Source: Hyphomicrobiales bacterium (GTDB taxonomy: Bacteria > Pseudomonadota > Alphaproteobacteria > Rhizobiales > Beijerinckiaceae). Taken from it: a DNA stretch of 64,000 bases. The stretch covers positions 32,467 to 96,466 of the forward strand of contig JAFBAS010000078.1 of NCBI GenBank assembly GCA_019247605.1, written 5' to 3'. Below are positions 56,602 through 64,000 of the stretch, in pieces. The notes under the pieces were generated by a model, which was not told where the DNA came from, ran no database searches, and was given only the letters and a program-made list of their open reading frames with translations. How positions within the stretch are numbered: position 1 is the first letter of the stretch; each line of letters opens with the position of its first letter. The position numbers and the translations under genes were made by a program.

Positions 56602-57539
56602 CCGCGACGGGCTCGCCGGCCCGTCTTCTCGACACCGCGCCAGGCACGCTCGCAGGACGATTTGCCCCCGGTTGGGCCCGTCCCTATGCGCGGCTCGCGC
56701 GGCTCGACCGCCCGATCGGCTGGCAGCTCCTGCTCTTGCCTTGCTGGTGGTCGGCGGCCCTCGCCGCCATCGCGGCGGAGAATCCTTGGCCCAATCCCTA
56801 CCACCTCTTTCTTTTTCTCGTTGGCGCGATCGCGATGCGCGGTGCGGGTTCCGCCTGGAACGACTTTCTCGATCGAGACATCGATGCGAAAGTGGAGCGC
56901 ACGCGCGATCGTCCTTTGCCGGCCGGCGAGGTGAGTGCGCGCGCAGCCTTGCTCTTCATGGCCGGTTTGGGCTTGCTCGGCGCCCTCGTGCTCGTGACGT
57001 TCAACGGGTTCAGCATTGGGCTTGGCCTGGCTTCGCTCGCGGTGGTCGCGGTCTACCCTTTGATGAAGCGCATCACCTTCTGGCCCCAGGCGGTGCTTGG
57101 GATTGCCTTCTCCTGGGGCGCCTTGATGGGGTGGGCCGCCTTGTTCGGCAGCCTCGATTGGCCGCCGCTTCTTTTGTACGCCGGCGCGATTGCCTGGACC
57201 ATCGGCTACGACACCATCTACGCGCTGCAGGATTTGCGCGATGATTCGATCATCGGGGTGCGCTCCACTGCGCGGCTCTTTGGCGGTCGCGTCCGCCTCG
57301 CGGTCGGATCGTTTCAGACGCTGGCGGTTTTGCTCGTGAGCGTGTCTCTCTTTCTCGTTCGCGGGAATGTCTTCGGGTATCTCGGTTGTGCCGGTTTTGC
57401 GGCCCATCTTGCCTGGCAGACGGCTTCCATCGACGTCCACGATCCCGCGAAGGCGCTCACGCTCTTTCGCTCGAATTGGACGGCGGGCTTGATTCTGTTC
57501 GCCGGCCTCGTGGCGGATGCGCTCGTCGCCAGCGCGTAA
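56598..57539 (+). CDS. ubiA: 4-hydroxybenzoate polyprenyltransferase
   Basis: 313 residues; GTG start overlapping the previous stop (GTGA). Aspartate-rich motifs NDFLDRDIDAKVERTRDRPL and DTIYALQDLRDD of the UbiA family, with about eight membrane segments. Attaches the isoprenoid chain to 4-hydroxybenzoate for ubiquinone in the inner membrane. C-terminal half DPAKALTLFRSNWTAGLIL is characteristic. Confidence 0.95.
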   Translation: MTATGSPARLLDTAPGTLAGRFAPGWARPYARLARLDRPIGWQLLLLPCWWSAALAAIAAENPWPNPYHLFLFLVGAIAMRGAGSAWNDFLDRDIDAKVERTRDRPLPAGEVSARAALLFMAGLGLLGALVLVTFNGFSIGLGLASLAVVAVYPLMKRITFWPQAVLGIAFSWGALMGWAALFGSLDWPPLLLYAGAIAWTIGYDTIYALQDLRDDSIIGVRSTARLFGGRVRLAVGSFQTLAVLLVSVSLFLVRGNVFGYLGCAGFAAHLAWQTASIDVHDPAKALTLFRSNWTAGLILFAGLVADALVASA

Positions 57540-57561
57540 CAGGCGCTCGCGTGAGGCGAGC

Positions 57562-58086
57562 TCAGGCCTTTGCCATCGCTGCTCGTCCTGGTTTGCGTCG
57601 CATGAGGAAGCGCGGCCTGCGATTGGCGACGCATCTCCTGCGGCGACTTGGCGGCCGACGTCCAAGCGTCACGGCGCCGAGCTGCTGGTGCAAGAATTCC
57701 GTTTCGCCGTTCGCATGACAAAGAACCCCCGGCAGGCCAAGGGCCTGCGCCCATCCGCGCCAACGCGCCACGACTTCATCTTCGCCGAGGTCGCGAGCCA
57801 GAAGCACATCTTCGTGGCCCCCGACGGCGGCGAGCACGATCGCGTAGCCTTCAGAGGCTCGCAGGGGGGGCACCTTGAGCATGACGCCCTGAAACGCGGC
57901 TCGCGGTTCGCGGCACGTGATTTTCGCGCTGCCAAGTGAGCGCGTCACGACAAGCTCGCCCGTGGCTCCCGCGAAGGCTGTTCCGAACTCGAGGCGGCTT
58001 TGCCGCGCGCGCTTGATTTTTTCGCCAGCCGGGTCGGAACGGCTTGCACCCTCCGACCCGGCCCGCGGCCTGGCTACATCCGACAT
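57562..58086 (-). CDS. DUF6101 family protein
   Basis: 174 residues from the ATG at 58086 (MSDVARPRAG). GTAFAGATGELVVTRSLGSA, AFQGVMLKVPPLRASEGYAI, DVLLARDLGEDEVVARWRGW define this conserved alphaproteobacterial family of unknown function (assigned from memory of the family). The C-terminus is very Arg-rich (RRPPSRRRRCVANRRPRF). Divergent from the MAPEG gene. Confidence 0.7.
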   Translation of the reverse strand: MSDVARPRAGSEGASRSDPAGEKIKRARQSRLEFGTAFAGATGELVVTRSLGSAKITCREPRAAFQGVMLKVPPLRASEGYAIVLAAVGGHEDVLLARDLGEDEVVARWRGWAQALGLPGVLCHANGETEFLHQQLGAVTLGRRPPSRRRRCVANRRPRFLMRRKPGRAAMAKA

Positions 58087-58277
58087 TCGACGCCCCTGTT
58101 GAAGGCTACCGGGCTTTGTTGCGAAGGCGCCCGGCGTTTGTTGACGTGATCTTGCGCGACAAACCGCTGGCGAAAGCTTAAGGGGCGTGGTTAAGACAAG
58201 GTGCTCGAGCTTTTTCAGGCCGGCTCGTCGAGTCTTGCTTGACGAAGGATTATCGAGCTTCTTCGAAAGGAAGCGAA

Positions 58278-58679
58278 ATGTCTCCCAATGCGTCGCTCGG
58301 CGCGGCGATGTTCCACGCGGCGTTGCTGATGCTGATGCTCGTCGCACTCGCCATCTTCGTGATCAGCCGTCGGCGTGCCGCCGGCGTGGGAATCGGGGAT
58401 GGCGGCAACAAGGCCCTGGCCCGAGCGATCCGCGTGCATGCCAACTTCGCCGAATATGCTCCGTTTGCAATCGCAGGGTATATTCTGCTCGCGCTCGCGG
58501 GTGTTTCGGCCGGCTTCATCCATGCGCTGGGGACCATTTTTCTCGTCGGACGCGTCGCTCACGCCGCGGGTCTCGCGCGCCATGAAGGGGCTAGCGTCGG
58601 GCGCGCCATCGGGGTCGCCGCCACCGTCCTGGTGCTCGTCGCCGCCGCCGCAAGGCTTCTTTGGGACGCGTTTGGATGA
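58278..58679 (+). CDS. MAPEG family membrane protein
   Basis: 133 residues from the ATG at 58278 (GAAAGG before). Four hydrophobic segments; motif ALARAIRVHANFAEYAPFAI and FLVGRVAHAAGLARHEG are typical of MAPEG (membrane-associated eicosanoid and glutathione metabolism) proteins, here a bacterial subgroup. Substrate unknown. Stop overlaps the next start (ATGA). Confidence 0.9.
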   Translation: MSPNASLGAAMFHAALLMLMLVALAIFVISRRRAAGVGIGDGGNKALARAIRVHANFAEYAPFAIAGYILLALAGVSAGFIHALGTIFLVGRVAHAAGLARHEGASVGRAIGVAATVLVLVAAAARLLWDAFG

Positions 58680-59554
58680 ATGAAGACAACACGCTTCATG
58701 CCGAGGCGATGCAGACACTCGAGGAGAGAGTCCGCGCCGCGGCGATCGAAGCGGGCCTTCTCGCGATGCACTGGTTTCGGCCGGGCGAACGCACGATTGC
58801 ACGTGTCTGGACCAAGGGAAAAAGTTCGCCTGTCACGGAGGCGGACATCGAAGTCGATCGTTTTCTGTATCGCCGCCTCATGCCCGCCGGCACGGAATAT
58901 GGCTGGCTGTCGGAAGAAACGGCGGATTCGCCTGAGCGTCTCGAGCGCCGTTTCGTATTCGTAGTGGATCCGATCGACGGAACGCGCGCCTTCCTCGAAG
59001 GCGATCCGCGTTGGTGCGTTTCGATCGCGCTCGTGGCCGACGGCCTGCCGATCGCCGCCGTTGTGCACGCTCCGGCGCTTCAAATGACGCACCAAGCAAT
59101 CCGTGGCGGTAAAGCTCTCCTCAATGGCCAAGCAGTGCGTGCCTCGCAACACTCTTCCCTTGCGCAAGCGCGGGTCGCCGGCCCCCGATTTATTCTCGAC
59201 ACGCTCGTTGGGGCTGATGCGGGTCTCGTTCCGGTCCCGAAGATTCCCTCGCTCGCTCACCGTTTTTGCAAGATCGCCGATGGCTCGCTCGACGCCGCGC
59301 TGGCCTCCGCCAACTCTAACGACTGGGATATCGCGGCGGCCCATTTGATCATCGAGCGCGCGGGTGCCAGGCTCTCCGATCTGGAAGGTGTTGCGCCTGT
59401 TTACAATCGTCGTTGCACTCGGCACGGGCGGCTCTTCGCCGCTTCCACTGAAGGGTTCACCGGCATGCTCTGCCAGGTGAGGCGCTCGCTCGGCTTGCCC
59501 GATGGACCTTTGCCCGCTACGCAATCCGCGAATCGCGAATCGGCTCGTGGATAG
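58676..59554 (+). CDS. cysQ: 3'(2'),5'-bisphosphate nucleotidase / inositol monophosphatase family, CysQ-like
   Basis: 292 residues. Metal-binding EADIEVDRFLYRRL, SEET, DPIDGTRAFLEGD and NDWDIAAAHLIIERAGARL of the IMPase superfamily. Probably hydrolyses PAP/PAPS-derived 3'(2')-phosphates; inositol-phosphatase activity is also possible and would be relevant to the glycan cluster's inositol 1-phosphate. ATGA overlap with MAPEG gene. Confidence 0.85.
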   Translation: MNEDNTLHAEAMQTLEERVRAAAIEAGLLAMHWFRPGERTIARVWTKGKSSPVTEADIEVDRFLYRRLMPAGTEYGWLSEETADSPERLERRFVFVVDPIDGTRAFLEGDPRWCVSIALVADGLPIAAVVHAPALQMTHQAIRGGKALLNGQAVRASQHSSLAQARVAGPRFILDTLVGADAGLVPVPKIPSLAHRFCKIADGSLDAALASANSNDWDIAAAHLIIERAGARLSDLEGVAPVYNRRCTRHGRLFAASTEGFTGMLCQVRRSLGLPDGPLPATQSANRESARG

Positions 59555-59586
59555 GGCGGGGTGGCGGAGGAGACGAAAGTCCGGCG

Positions 59587-59838
59587 ATGGCGGAGAACAA
59601 CGCGACGGGGGCTGGCAAAAAGCAGCTCCTGCACCTGGTTTTCGGCGGCGAGCTCACGAGCATTGAGGGCGTGGAGTTCAAGGATCTCGCGGCTCTCGAT
59701 ATGGTCGGTATCTTTCCCGATTACGCAAGCGCATTCGCTGCCTGGAAGGCGAAGGCCCAATCTACCGTCGACAATGCTCAGATGCGCTATTTCATCGTGC
59801 ATCTGCATCGTCTTCTCGATCCTGGGCAGGGCTCCTGA
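59587..59838 (+). CDS. DUF4170 family protein
   Basis: 83 residues. KKQLLHLVFGGELTSIEGVE, GIFPDYASAFAAWKAKAQST, and VDNAQMRYFIVHLHRLLDP match DUF4170, a small conserved alphaproteobacterial protein that stands beside cysQ and lipid A genes. Cytosolic, no known function. Confidence 0.85.
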   Translation: MAENNATGAGKKQLLHLVFGGELTSIEGVEFKDLAALDMVGIFPDYASAFAAWKAKAQSTVDNAQMRYFIVHLHRLLDPGQGS

Positions 59839-59862
59839 ATCTTCGTTCCGCGGGAACGGCCA

Positions 59863-59896
59863 AGAGCACCTCATGCTCCAGAGCACCTCATGCTGA
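59863..59896 (+). repeat. 17-bp tandem duplication over the acyltransferase start
   Basis: AGAGCACCTCATGCT occurs twice 17 nt apart (59863-59877, 59880-59894). The second copy contains the acyltransferase ATG (59890). The first copy's ATG (59873) opens a 7-codon frame whose TGA (59894-59896) overlaps that start. Confidence 0.8.
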
Positions 59897-60606
59897 AGCG
59901 AATTGCACGAACAGGACCTGTGCTGGCCGCGCTCGGGTTTGGTCTTGCGAGCTATTTGCGCCTCCTGCGCCGCACCACACGTTTCACTTTCGATCCGCCA
60001 GACCTTTACGTCGACGTCGACGCGGACAAGCCGTTCATCGCGGCGCTCTGGCATGGTCAGCACTTCATGCTGCCTTTCATGATCCGCAAAGTCGATCAGT
60101 GCACCTGCTTGATTTCGAAGCATGCCACGGCCGAAATCAATGCGCGCGCCGCGCGCCATCTCGGCATCGGCGTCTTGCGGGGCTCGGGCGCGGGAAAAGG
60201 CGATCCAAGGCGCAAGCAGGGTGCGCGGGCGTTGCGCGAAATGCTGGATGCGTTGGCCTTGGGGCTTATCGTCGGCGTCACAGCCGACATTCCAAAGACT
60301 TCACGCATCGTCGGCCCAGGGATCATCTTGCTCGCCAAGCTTTCGGGCCGGCCGATCAGGCCATGCGCGGTGGTCACCAGCCGCCGCATCGATTTCAACA
60401 CCTGGGATCATGCGAGCTTGGGCTTGCCATTCGGTCGAGGCGTCATCGCGCTTGGCGAAGCGGTCCGCGTCGCGCCTGAGGCATCGCCCGACGAGATGGA
60501 AATCGCAAGGCAAACTCTCCAGGATGGCCTCGACAGATTGCATGAGCGCGCCTACGCCTTGATCGGGAGCGCCGATCCTGGCGCGAGCGGGGGGAAACGC
60601 CTATGA
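59890..60606 (+). CDS. DUF374-family lysophospholipid-type acyltransferase
   Basis: 238 residues. FIAALWHGQHFMLPFMI (HxxxxD-like acyltransferase core, His), LISKHATAEINARAARHLGI, LRGSGAGKGDPRRKQGAR and VGVTADIPKTSRI are the DUF374 signature. An N-terminal membrane-anchoring segment is likely. Sits in front of waaA, consistent with a lipid A/lipopolysaccharide role; substrate unproven. Its start overlaps the 7-codon upstream frame. Confidence 0.85.
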   Translation: MLKRIARTGPVLAALGFGLASYLRLLRRTTRFTFDPPDLYVDVDADKPFIAALWHGQHFMLPFMIRKVDQCTCLISKHATAEINARAARHLGIGVLRGSGAGKGDPRRKQGARALREMLDALALGLIVGVTADIPKTSRIVGPGIILLAKLSGRPIRPCAVVTSRRIDFNTWDHASLGLPFGRGVIALGEAVRVAPEASPDEMEIARQTLQDGLDRLHERAYALIGSADPGASGGKRL

Positions 60607-61898
60607 AAGCCGCCGAACTCCCGCCCACTTTGAGGCTTTATCGAGCGGCGACAGCCGTGGCGCAGCCCTTCGCTGGAGCGCTCCTCGCCTACCGGGCTCG
60701 CCGCGGCAAGGAGGATTTGGCCCGCGCCGACGAGCGCAAGGGGATCGCGTCGAGACCTCGACCCGAGGGTGTCCTTGTCTGGCTGCATGGGGCGAGCGTC
60801 GGAGAAACGATCTCGCTCTTGCCGATCATCACGCGGCTTTGCGAAAAATCGCTCAATGTGCTTGTCACCTCCGTCACGACGACCTCGGCACAAGTGCTGG
60901 CGCGGCGCCTGCCGGCGGGCGCGCTGCATCAATACGCCCCCTTAGATACTCCGCTTTTCATGCGCCGCTTCTTCGATCATTGGCGCCCCGATCTCGCGCT
61001 CTTTGCCGAATCGGAATTGTGGCCGAACGCGATCGTGGAGGCGCGGCGGCGACAAATCCCGCTGGCGCTGGTCAATGCGCGCATGTCGGAACGATCGCTG
61101 GCGCGCTGGCGGCGCTTGCCGCGCACCATCGAGGTGCTCGCCGGGAGCTTCGATCTTTGCCTCGCACAAACCGAAATCGACGCGGAGCGCTATCGGTTTC
61201 TCGGCGCGCATGGGGTGGTCACGGCCGGCAATCTCAAATACGACGTACCGCCCCCACCCGCCGATCAAATCGCTCTCGCTTCGCTCAAAGGAATGACGGC
61301 GGGGCGGCCCGTCCTCCTGGCCGCCAGCACTCACGCCGGAGAGGAGGCGATCGTCGCGGAAACGCACCGGATGCTCGCCCAGCACTTTCCGAGCCTCCTC
61401 ACGATCATCGCCCCTCGCCACCCTGAGCGAGGCTCTGAGATCGCCTCGACCGTCAAGGCCGCGGGTTTGCGGCCGGCGATGCGCTCGCGGCGGCTGGGCC
61501 CCGACAGTGCTTGCGACATTTATGTGGCCGACACGGTCGGAGAGCTCGGCCTGTTCTACCGGCTGACGCCGATCGTCTTCATGGGCAAATCCCTGGTGCC
61601 TCATGGCGGCCAAAACCCCATCGAGCCTGCGAAGCTGGGAGCTGCCATTCTGCACGGCCCGCATGTGCAAAACTTCGAGAGCGTATATCGAGCGCTCGAC
61701 GAGGCGGGGGGCGCGCGTGAGATCACCGACGGCCGAACGCTCGCGCTCGCCTTTGCGCAGATGATTGCGGACCCGAAGAAGTTGCGCGAGATGGTGCGGG
61801 CCGCAGGCATGGCGGTCGAGCGGCTGACGGGCGCAGTCGATCGCACCATGGGAGCCATCGAGCCCTATCTCGTGCATTTCGCGCTGGGAGCGCGTTGA
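60603..61898 (+). CDS. waaA: 3-deoxy-D-manno-octulosonic acid transferase
   Basis: 431 residues, overlaps the previous stop by 4 nt (ATGA). N-terminal region with an amphipathic anchor, VWLHGASVGETISLLPII, AESELWPNAIVEARRR, NARMSERSLARWRRLP (acceptor domain) and VFMGKSLVPHGGQNPIEPAK (donor domain). Transfers Kdo to lipid IVA at the inner membrane. Continues into lpxK. Confidence 0.95.
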   Translation: MKAAELPPTLRLYRAATAVAQPFAGALLAYRARRGKEDLARADERKGIASRPRPEGVLVWLHGASVGETISLLPIITRLCEKSLNVLVTSVTTTSAQVLARRLPAGALHQYAPLDTPLFMRRFFDHWRPDLALFAESELWPNAIVEARRRQIPLALVNARMSERSLARWRRLPRTIEVLAGSFDLCLAQTEIDAERYRFLGAHGVVTAGNLKYDVPPPPADQIALASLKGMTAGRPVLLAASTHAGEEAIVAETHRMLAQHFPSLLTIIAPRHPERGSEIASTVKAAGLRPAMRSRRLGPDSACDIYVADTVGELGLFYRLTPIVFMGKSLVPHGGQNPIEPAKLGAAILHGPHVQNFESVYRALDEAGGAREITDGRTLALAFAQMIADPKKLREMVRAAGMAVERLTGAVDRTMGAIEPYLVHFALGAR

Positions 61899-62010
61899 GA
61901 GGTGGTTTGCGGGTGATGGTAAGGTCGCCCCTTTGGGCTCTGCGGCACGAGCCATGTGTCTTGCGGGCCTTGCGCTTGCGGCGCCCCGCCTTCCAAGGAA
62001 GCGCACCCTG

Positions 62011-63078
62011 ATGCGAGCCCCTGCCTTCTGGTGGCGCTCGCCGGGGCCAGGGGCAAGCTTGCTGCAGCCGCTTGGTGCGCTTTACGGAGCGATTGCGGCG
62101 AGGCGCATGTCACAACATGGAATGCGCTCGCCGCTCCCGGTGATCTGCATCGGCAACTTCAGCGTCGGCGGTACGGGCAAGACGCCGTTTGCAATCGAGC
62201 TTGCTCGTCATCTTTTACGCATCGGCGAGCGCCCCGCGTTCCTGACGCGCGGTTACGGCGGAACGCACCCCGGACCCCTGATTGTCGAACCGTCGAGGCA
62301 CTCCGCTCGCGACGTCGGCGACGAAGCCGGCTTGCTCGCTCGTCACGCCATGACGATCGTGGCAAGGGCCCGCGATGCGGGTGCAAGCCTCGCCGCAAAA
62401 GTGGGCGCAAGCGTCATCGTCATGGACGATGGTTTGCAGAATCCCTCCCTCGCGAAAGACTTCACCTTCGCCATGGTGGATGGCGAGACCGGAATCGGGA
62501 ATGGGTTCTGCCTGCCTGCAGGCCCCTTGCGGGCACCCTTGGCGGCGCAATGGCCATTCGTGCAGGCGGTCGTAATGGTCGGCAAGCCGCGCTCCTCGGG
62601 GCAGGCGCTCAAGGAAGAGGCGACGCGCCGAGGTCTCCCGGTGCTGCCCGCCAATCTCGTCCCGGACCGGGAGGTAACGGCGGCGCTGCGCGGCCAGCGC
62701 GTGGTCGCGTTCGCGGGCATCGGCCGACCGGAGAAATTCTTCGCGAGCCTGCAAACACTCGGCGCTCTCCTCGTCGCGCAGCTCGGCTTTGGCGATCACC
62801 ACCGGTTCACGATGCGCGAGCTTGCCCGGGTGTCTTCAATAGCCCGCGCCCACAACGCTGTTCTCGTCACGACCGAAAAGGATGGCTTGCGTGTGAAGGA
62901 CGTGATCCGTCCGGCGCCATCGAATCAGCCGGATCCCGAGGGCCCAGCGATCCTCGGCGTGAGATTGCTGGAGCTTCCCGTCCATTTGCAGGTCTGGGAG
63001 GAGACGGAGCTCCAGAAGCTTATAGCCCGCGCGCTTTTCATCCGCCGCGGCAGCGGAGCCGAGCCGGCGCGCGGCTGA
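62011..63078 (+). CDS. lpxK: Tetraacyldisaccharide 4'-kinase
   Basis: 355 residues from the ATG at 62011 (AAGGAAG upstream). ICIGNFSVGGTGKTPFAIEL is the P-loop, VIVMDDGLQNPSLAKDFTFA the DxD/catalytic region, and FAGIGRPEKFFASLQTLGA the C-terminal lobe. Phosphorylates lipid A disaccharide at 4'. An in-frame upstream ATG would add 26 residues and is less likely. The DUF2093 gene commonly next to lpxK was not seen. Confidence 0.95.
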   Translation: MRAPAFWWRSPGPGASLLQPLGALYGAIAARRMSQHGMRSPLPVICIGNFSVGGTGKTPFAIELARHLLRIGERPAFLTRGYGGTHPGPLIVEPSRHSARDVGDEAGLLARHAMTIVARARDAGASLAAKVGASVIVMDDGLQNPSLAKDFTFAMVDGETGIGNGFCLPAGPLRAPLAAQWPFVQAVVMVGKPRSSGQALKEEATRRGLPVLPANLVPDREVTAALRGQRVVAFAGIGRPEKFFASLQTLGALLVAQLGFGDHHRFTMRELARVSSIARAHNAVLVTTEKDGLRVKDVIRPAPSNQPDPEGPAILGVRLLELPVHLQVWEETELQKLIARALFIRRGSGAEPARG

Positions 63079-63568
63079 AGTTTCGCCCGCCGATGGCTCC
63101 CGAGGTTCGAACAAATTTCTGGAGTAGCTCGCCAGCTTCGTGAACAACTCCGAGTTCAGTTGGAAGCAGCGATAACCTTTCACATCCGGCGGCAGCGTTG
63201 ATTCGAAAATTTCCAAACGTTTTAAAGTATCCAAGCCTTTAATTCGCCAGCTCGCGAGGCATATTGATGAACAGAGTCTTTCAAAAAATCGGGGTTGCGG
63301 TCCTAAACTCGTGACAATCTTGCAACATCTCTGCGAAAACACCGCTTCGTCAGGGCAAAACTATCGCAAGAAGGTTGAACATGCCTTCGCCACGAGTATG
63401 GTGGCGATGTGGCGGGAAGGTCCTGCCGCTTCCGTTATCGACTTCCTGTTCCTTTGGGAGCCTGAGGCGAGAGCGGGTCTAGGTTAGGGATGCCAAGGCA
63501 ATGCTCCCCTTGGGAGCTGCGGCGGCGGCGAACCCCGATCCTAATGGGTCTAAATTTTGGAGGTCTCA
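63079..63568. other. Gene-free leader upstream of the porin gene
   Basis: 490 nt, more A+T-rich in 63180-63320. No confident gene, hairpin terminator or consensus promoter; it probably contains a long porin 5' region. No EcfG match in either spacing. Confidence 0.4.
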
Positions 63569-64000
63569 ATGAAGCTCGGTAAGAGCCTTCTCCTCGGATC
63601 GGCCGCCGGTTTTATAGCGGTTACCGGGGCACAGGCCGCTGATCTTCCCACTCGGAAGGCGGCTCCTGTCGAATACGTCCGGATCTGTAGCGTTTATGGT
63701 CCGGGCTTCTTCTACGTTCCGGGAACCGACACCTGCCTCAAGATCGGCGGCAAGGCCGAACTCGATCTCGAATGGGATGAGCCGCGTGCTCACTCTGATC
63801 CGAGCTTCGGCGTGAACGTGCTGGGCCGTGTCAATTTGGACTCGCGCACCGCGACCGATTGGGGCCTCCTGCGCACCTTCGTGCAGCTCGACATTCGTCG
63901 TCGTTCAGGCGCCTGGTACGGTTCAGGTACCTCGATGCGCCAAGGCTTCGGCGTCGGTTACGGCGGCGGTGTGCAACCCGCGGGTGTGAACGCGTTCCCG
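63569..64000 (+). CDS. Omp2-type porin, 3' end outside window
   Basis: 144 codons visible. Signal peptide MKLGKSLLLGSAAGFIAVTG with processing near AQAAD, then the LPTRKAAPVEY and CSVYGPGFFYVPGTDTCLKI motifs typical of Hyphomicrobiales Omp2a/2b-like porins, with the cysteine pair CSV...TCLK. Forms outer-membrane diffusion channels. TTGGAGG upstream of ATG. Confidence 0.9.
   Translation, partial: MKLGKSLLLGSAAGFIAVTGAQAADLPTRKAAPVEYVRICSVYGPGFFYVPGTDTCLKIGGKAELDLEWDEPRAHSDPSFGVNVLGRVNLDSRTATDWGLLRTFVQLDIRRRSGAWYGSGTSMRQGFGVGYGGGVQPAGVNAFP

Noticed and set aside
59845..59858. GTTCCGCGGGAAC palindrome resembling an EcfG -35 element
   Set aside because: No GTT at the right distance on either strand and no matching orientation to a start; likely chance.

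Overview
The window is GC-rich, densely coded DNA from an alphaproteobacterium, almost certainly of the order Hyphomicrobiales (Rhizobiales). The pointers are an Omp2-type porin with the typical LPTRK processing region, an HWE-family histidine kinase, a class III (plant-like) GshA, DUF1236, DUF4142, DUF4170, DUF6101 and DUF6894 proteins, and promoter elements of the alphaproteobacterial EcfG general-stress type. No rRNA, tRNA, CRISPR array, transposase or prophage gene was recognised. Species cannot be assigned.

Layout. 1-7.7 kb: two minus-strand sensor kinases, a REC-PAS-HWE kinase (cut by the left edge) behind a 2,103-residue cytosolic poly-HAMP hybrid kinase with 11 near-identical ~92-residue repeats. 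8.1-16.4 kb: a stress/envelope region with small exported proteins, an MFS transporter, a cytochrome c remnant, a NUDIX hydrolase, a Crp/Fnr regulator and a lone ABC membrane domain. 16.7-35.4 kb: one tightly coupled plus-strand run of 19 genes, plus a convergent UDP-glucuronate decarboxylase-like gene. The run encodes two sugar epimerases, a B12-binding radical SAM enzyme, two GT4-like and four CgeB-like glycosyltransferases, two tiny unknown proteins, an actinobacterial-type inositol-phosphate synthase, a histidine phosphatase, a sugar nucleotidyltransferase, two methyltransferases, an apparently circularly permuted glycosidase-like protein, a PIG-L deacetylase and a FemAB/GNAT-like acyltransferase. 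35.8-42 kb: CYTH-CHAD protein, DUF892 ferritin-like protein and a Lon/Hsp20 pair. 42-53.4 kb: mixed metabolism and transport. 53.5-63 kb: core housekeeping and lipopolysaccharide genes (gshA, rsmE, ubiA, cysQ, DUF374 acyltransferase, waaA, lpxK). The right edge cuts a porin gene.

How it fits together. Nine sequences matching GGAAC-N16/17-NGTT, the alphaproteobacterial EcfG (PhyR-NepR-EcfG) consensus, sit in intergenic DNA in the right orientation. They precede the poly-HAMP kinase, the small exported proteins, DUF4142, PRC-barrel, DUF1236, the ABC membrane protein, the first gene of the glycan cluster, its inositol-phosphate synthase, and the DUF892 protein. The simplest reading is that the large glycan cluster is part of the general stress response. 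Its combination of inositol-phosphate synthase, phosphatase, glycosyltransferases, PIG-L deacetylase and acyltransferase resembles the logic of mycothiol/GPI-type inositol glycoside assembly, in a bacterium that also has the glutathione gene gshA. No Wzx/Wzy polymerase-flippase or ABC ATPase was seen in the cluster; the only membrane transporter at hand is the divergent ABC membrane-domain protein, which shares its promoter region with the cluster.
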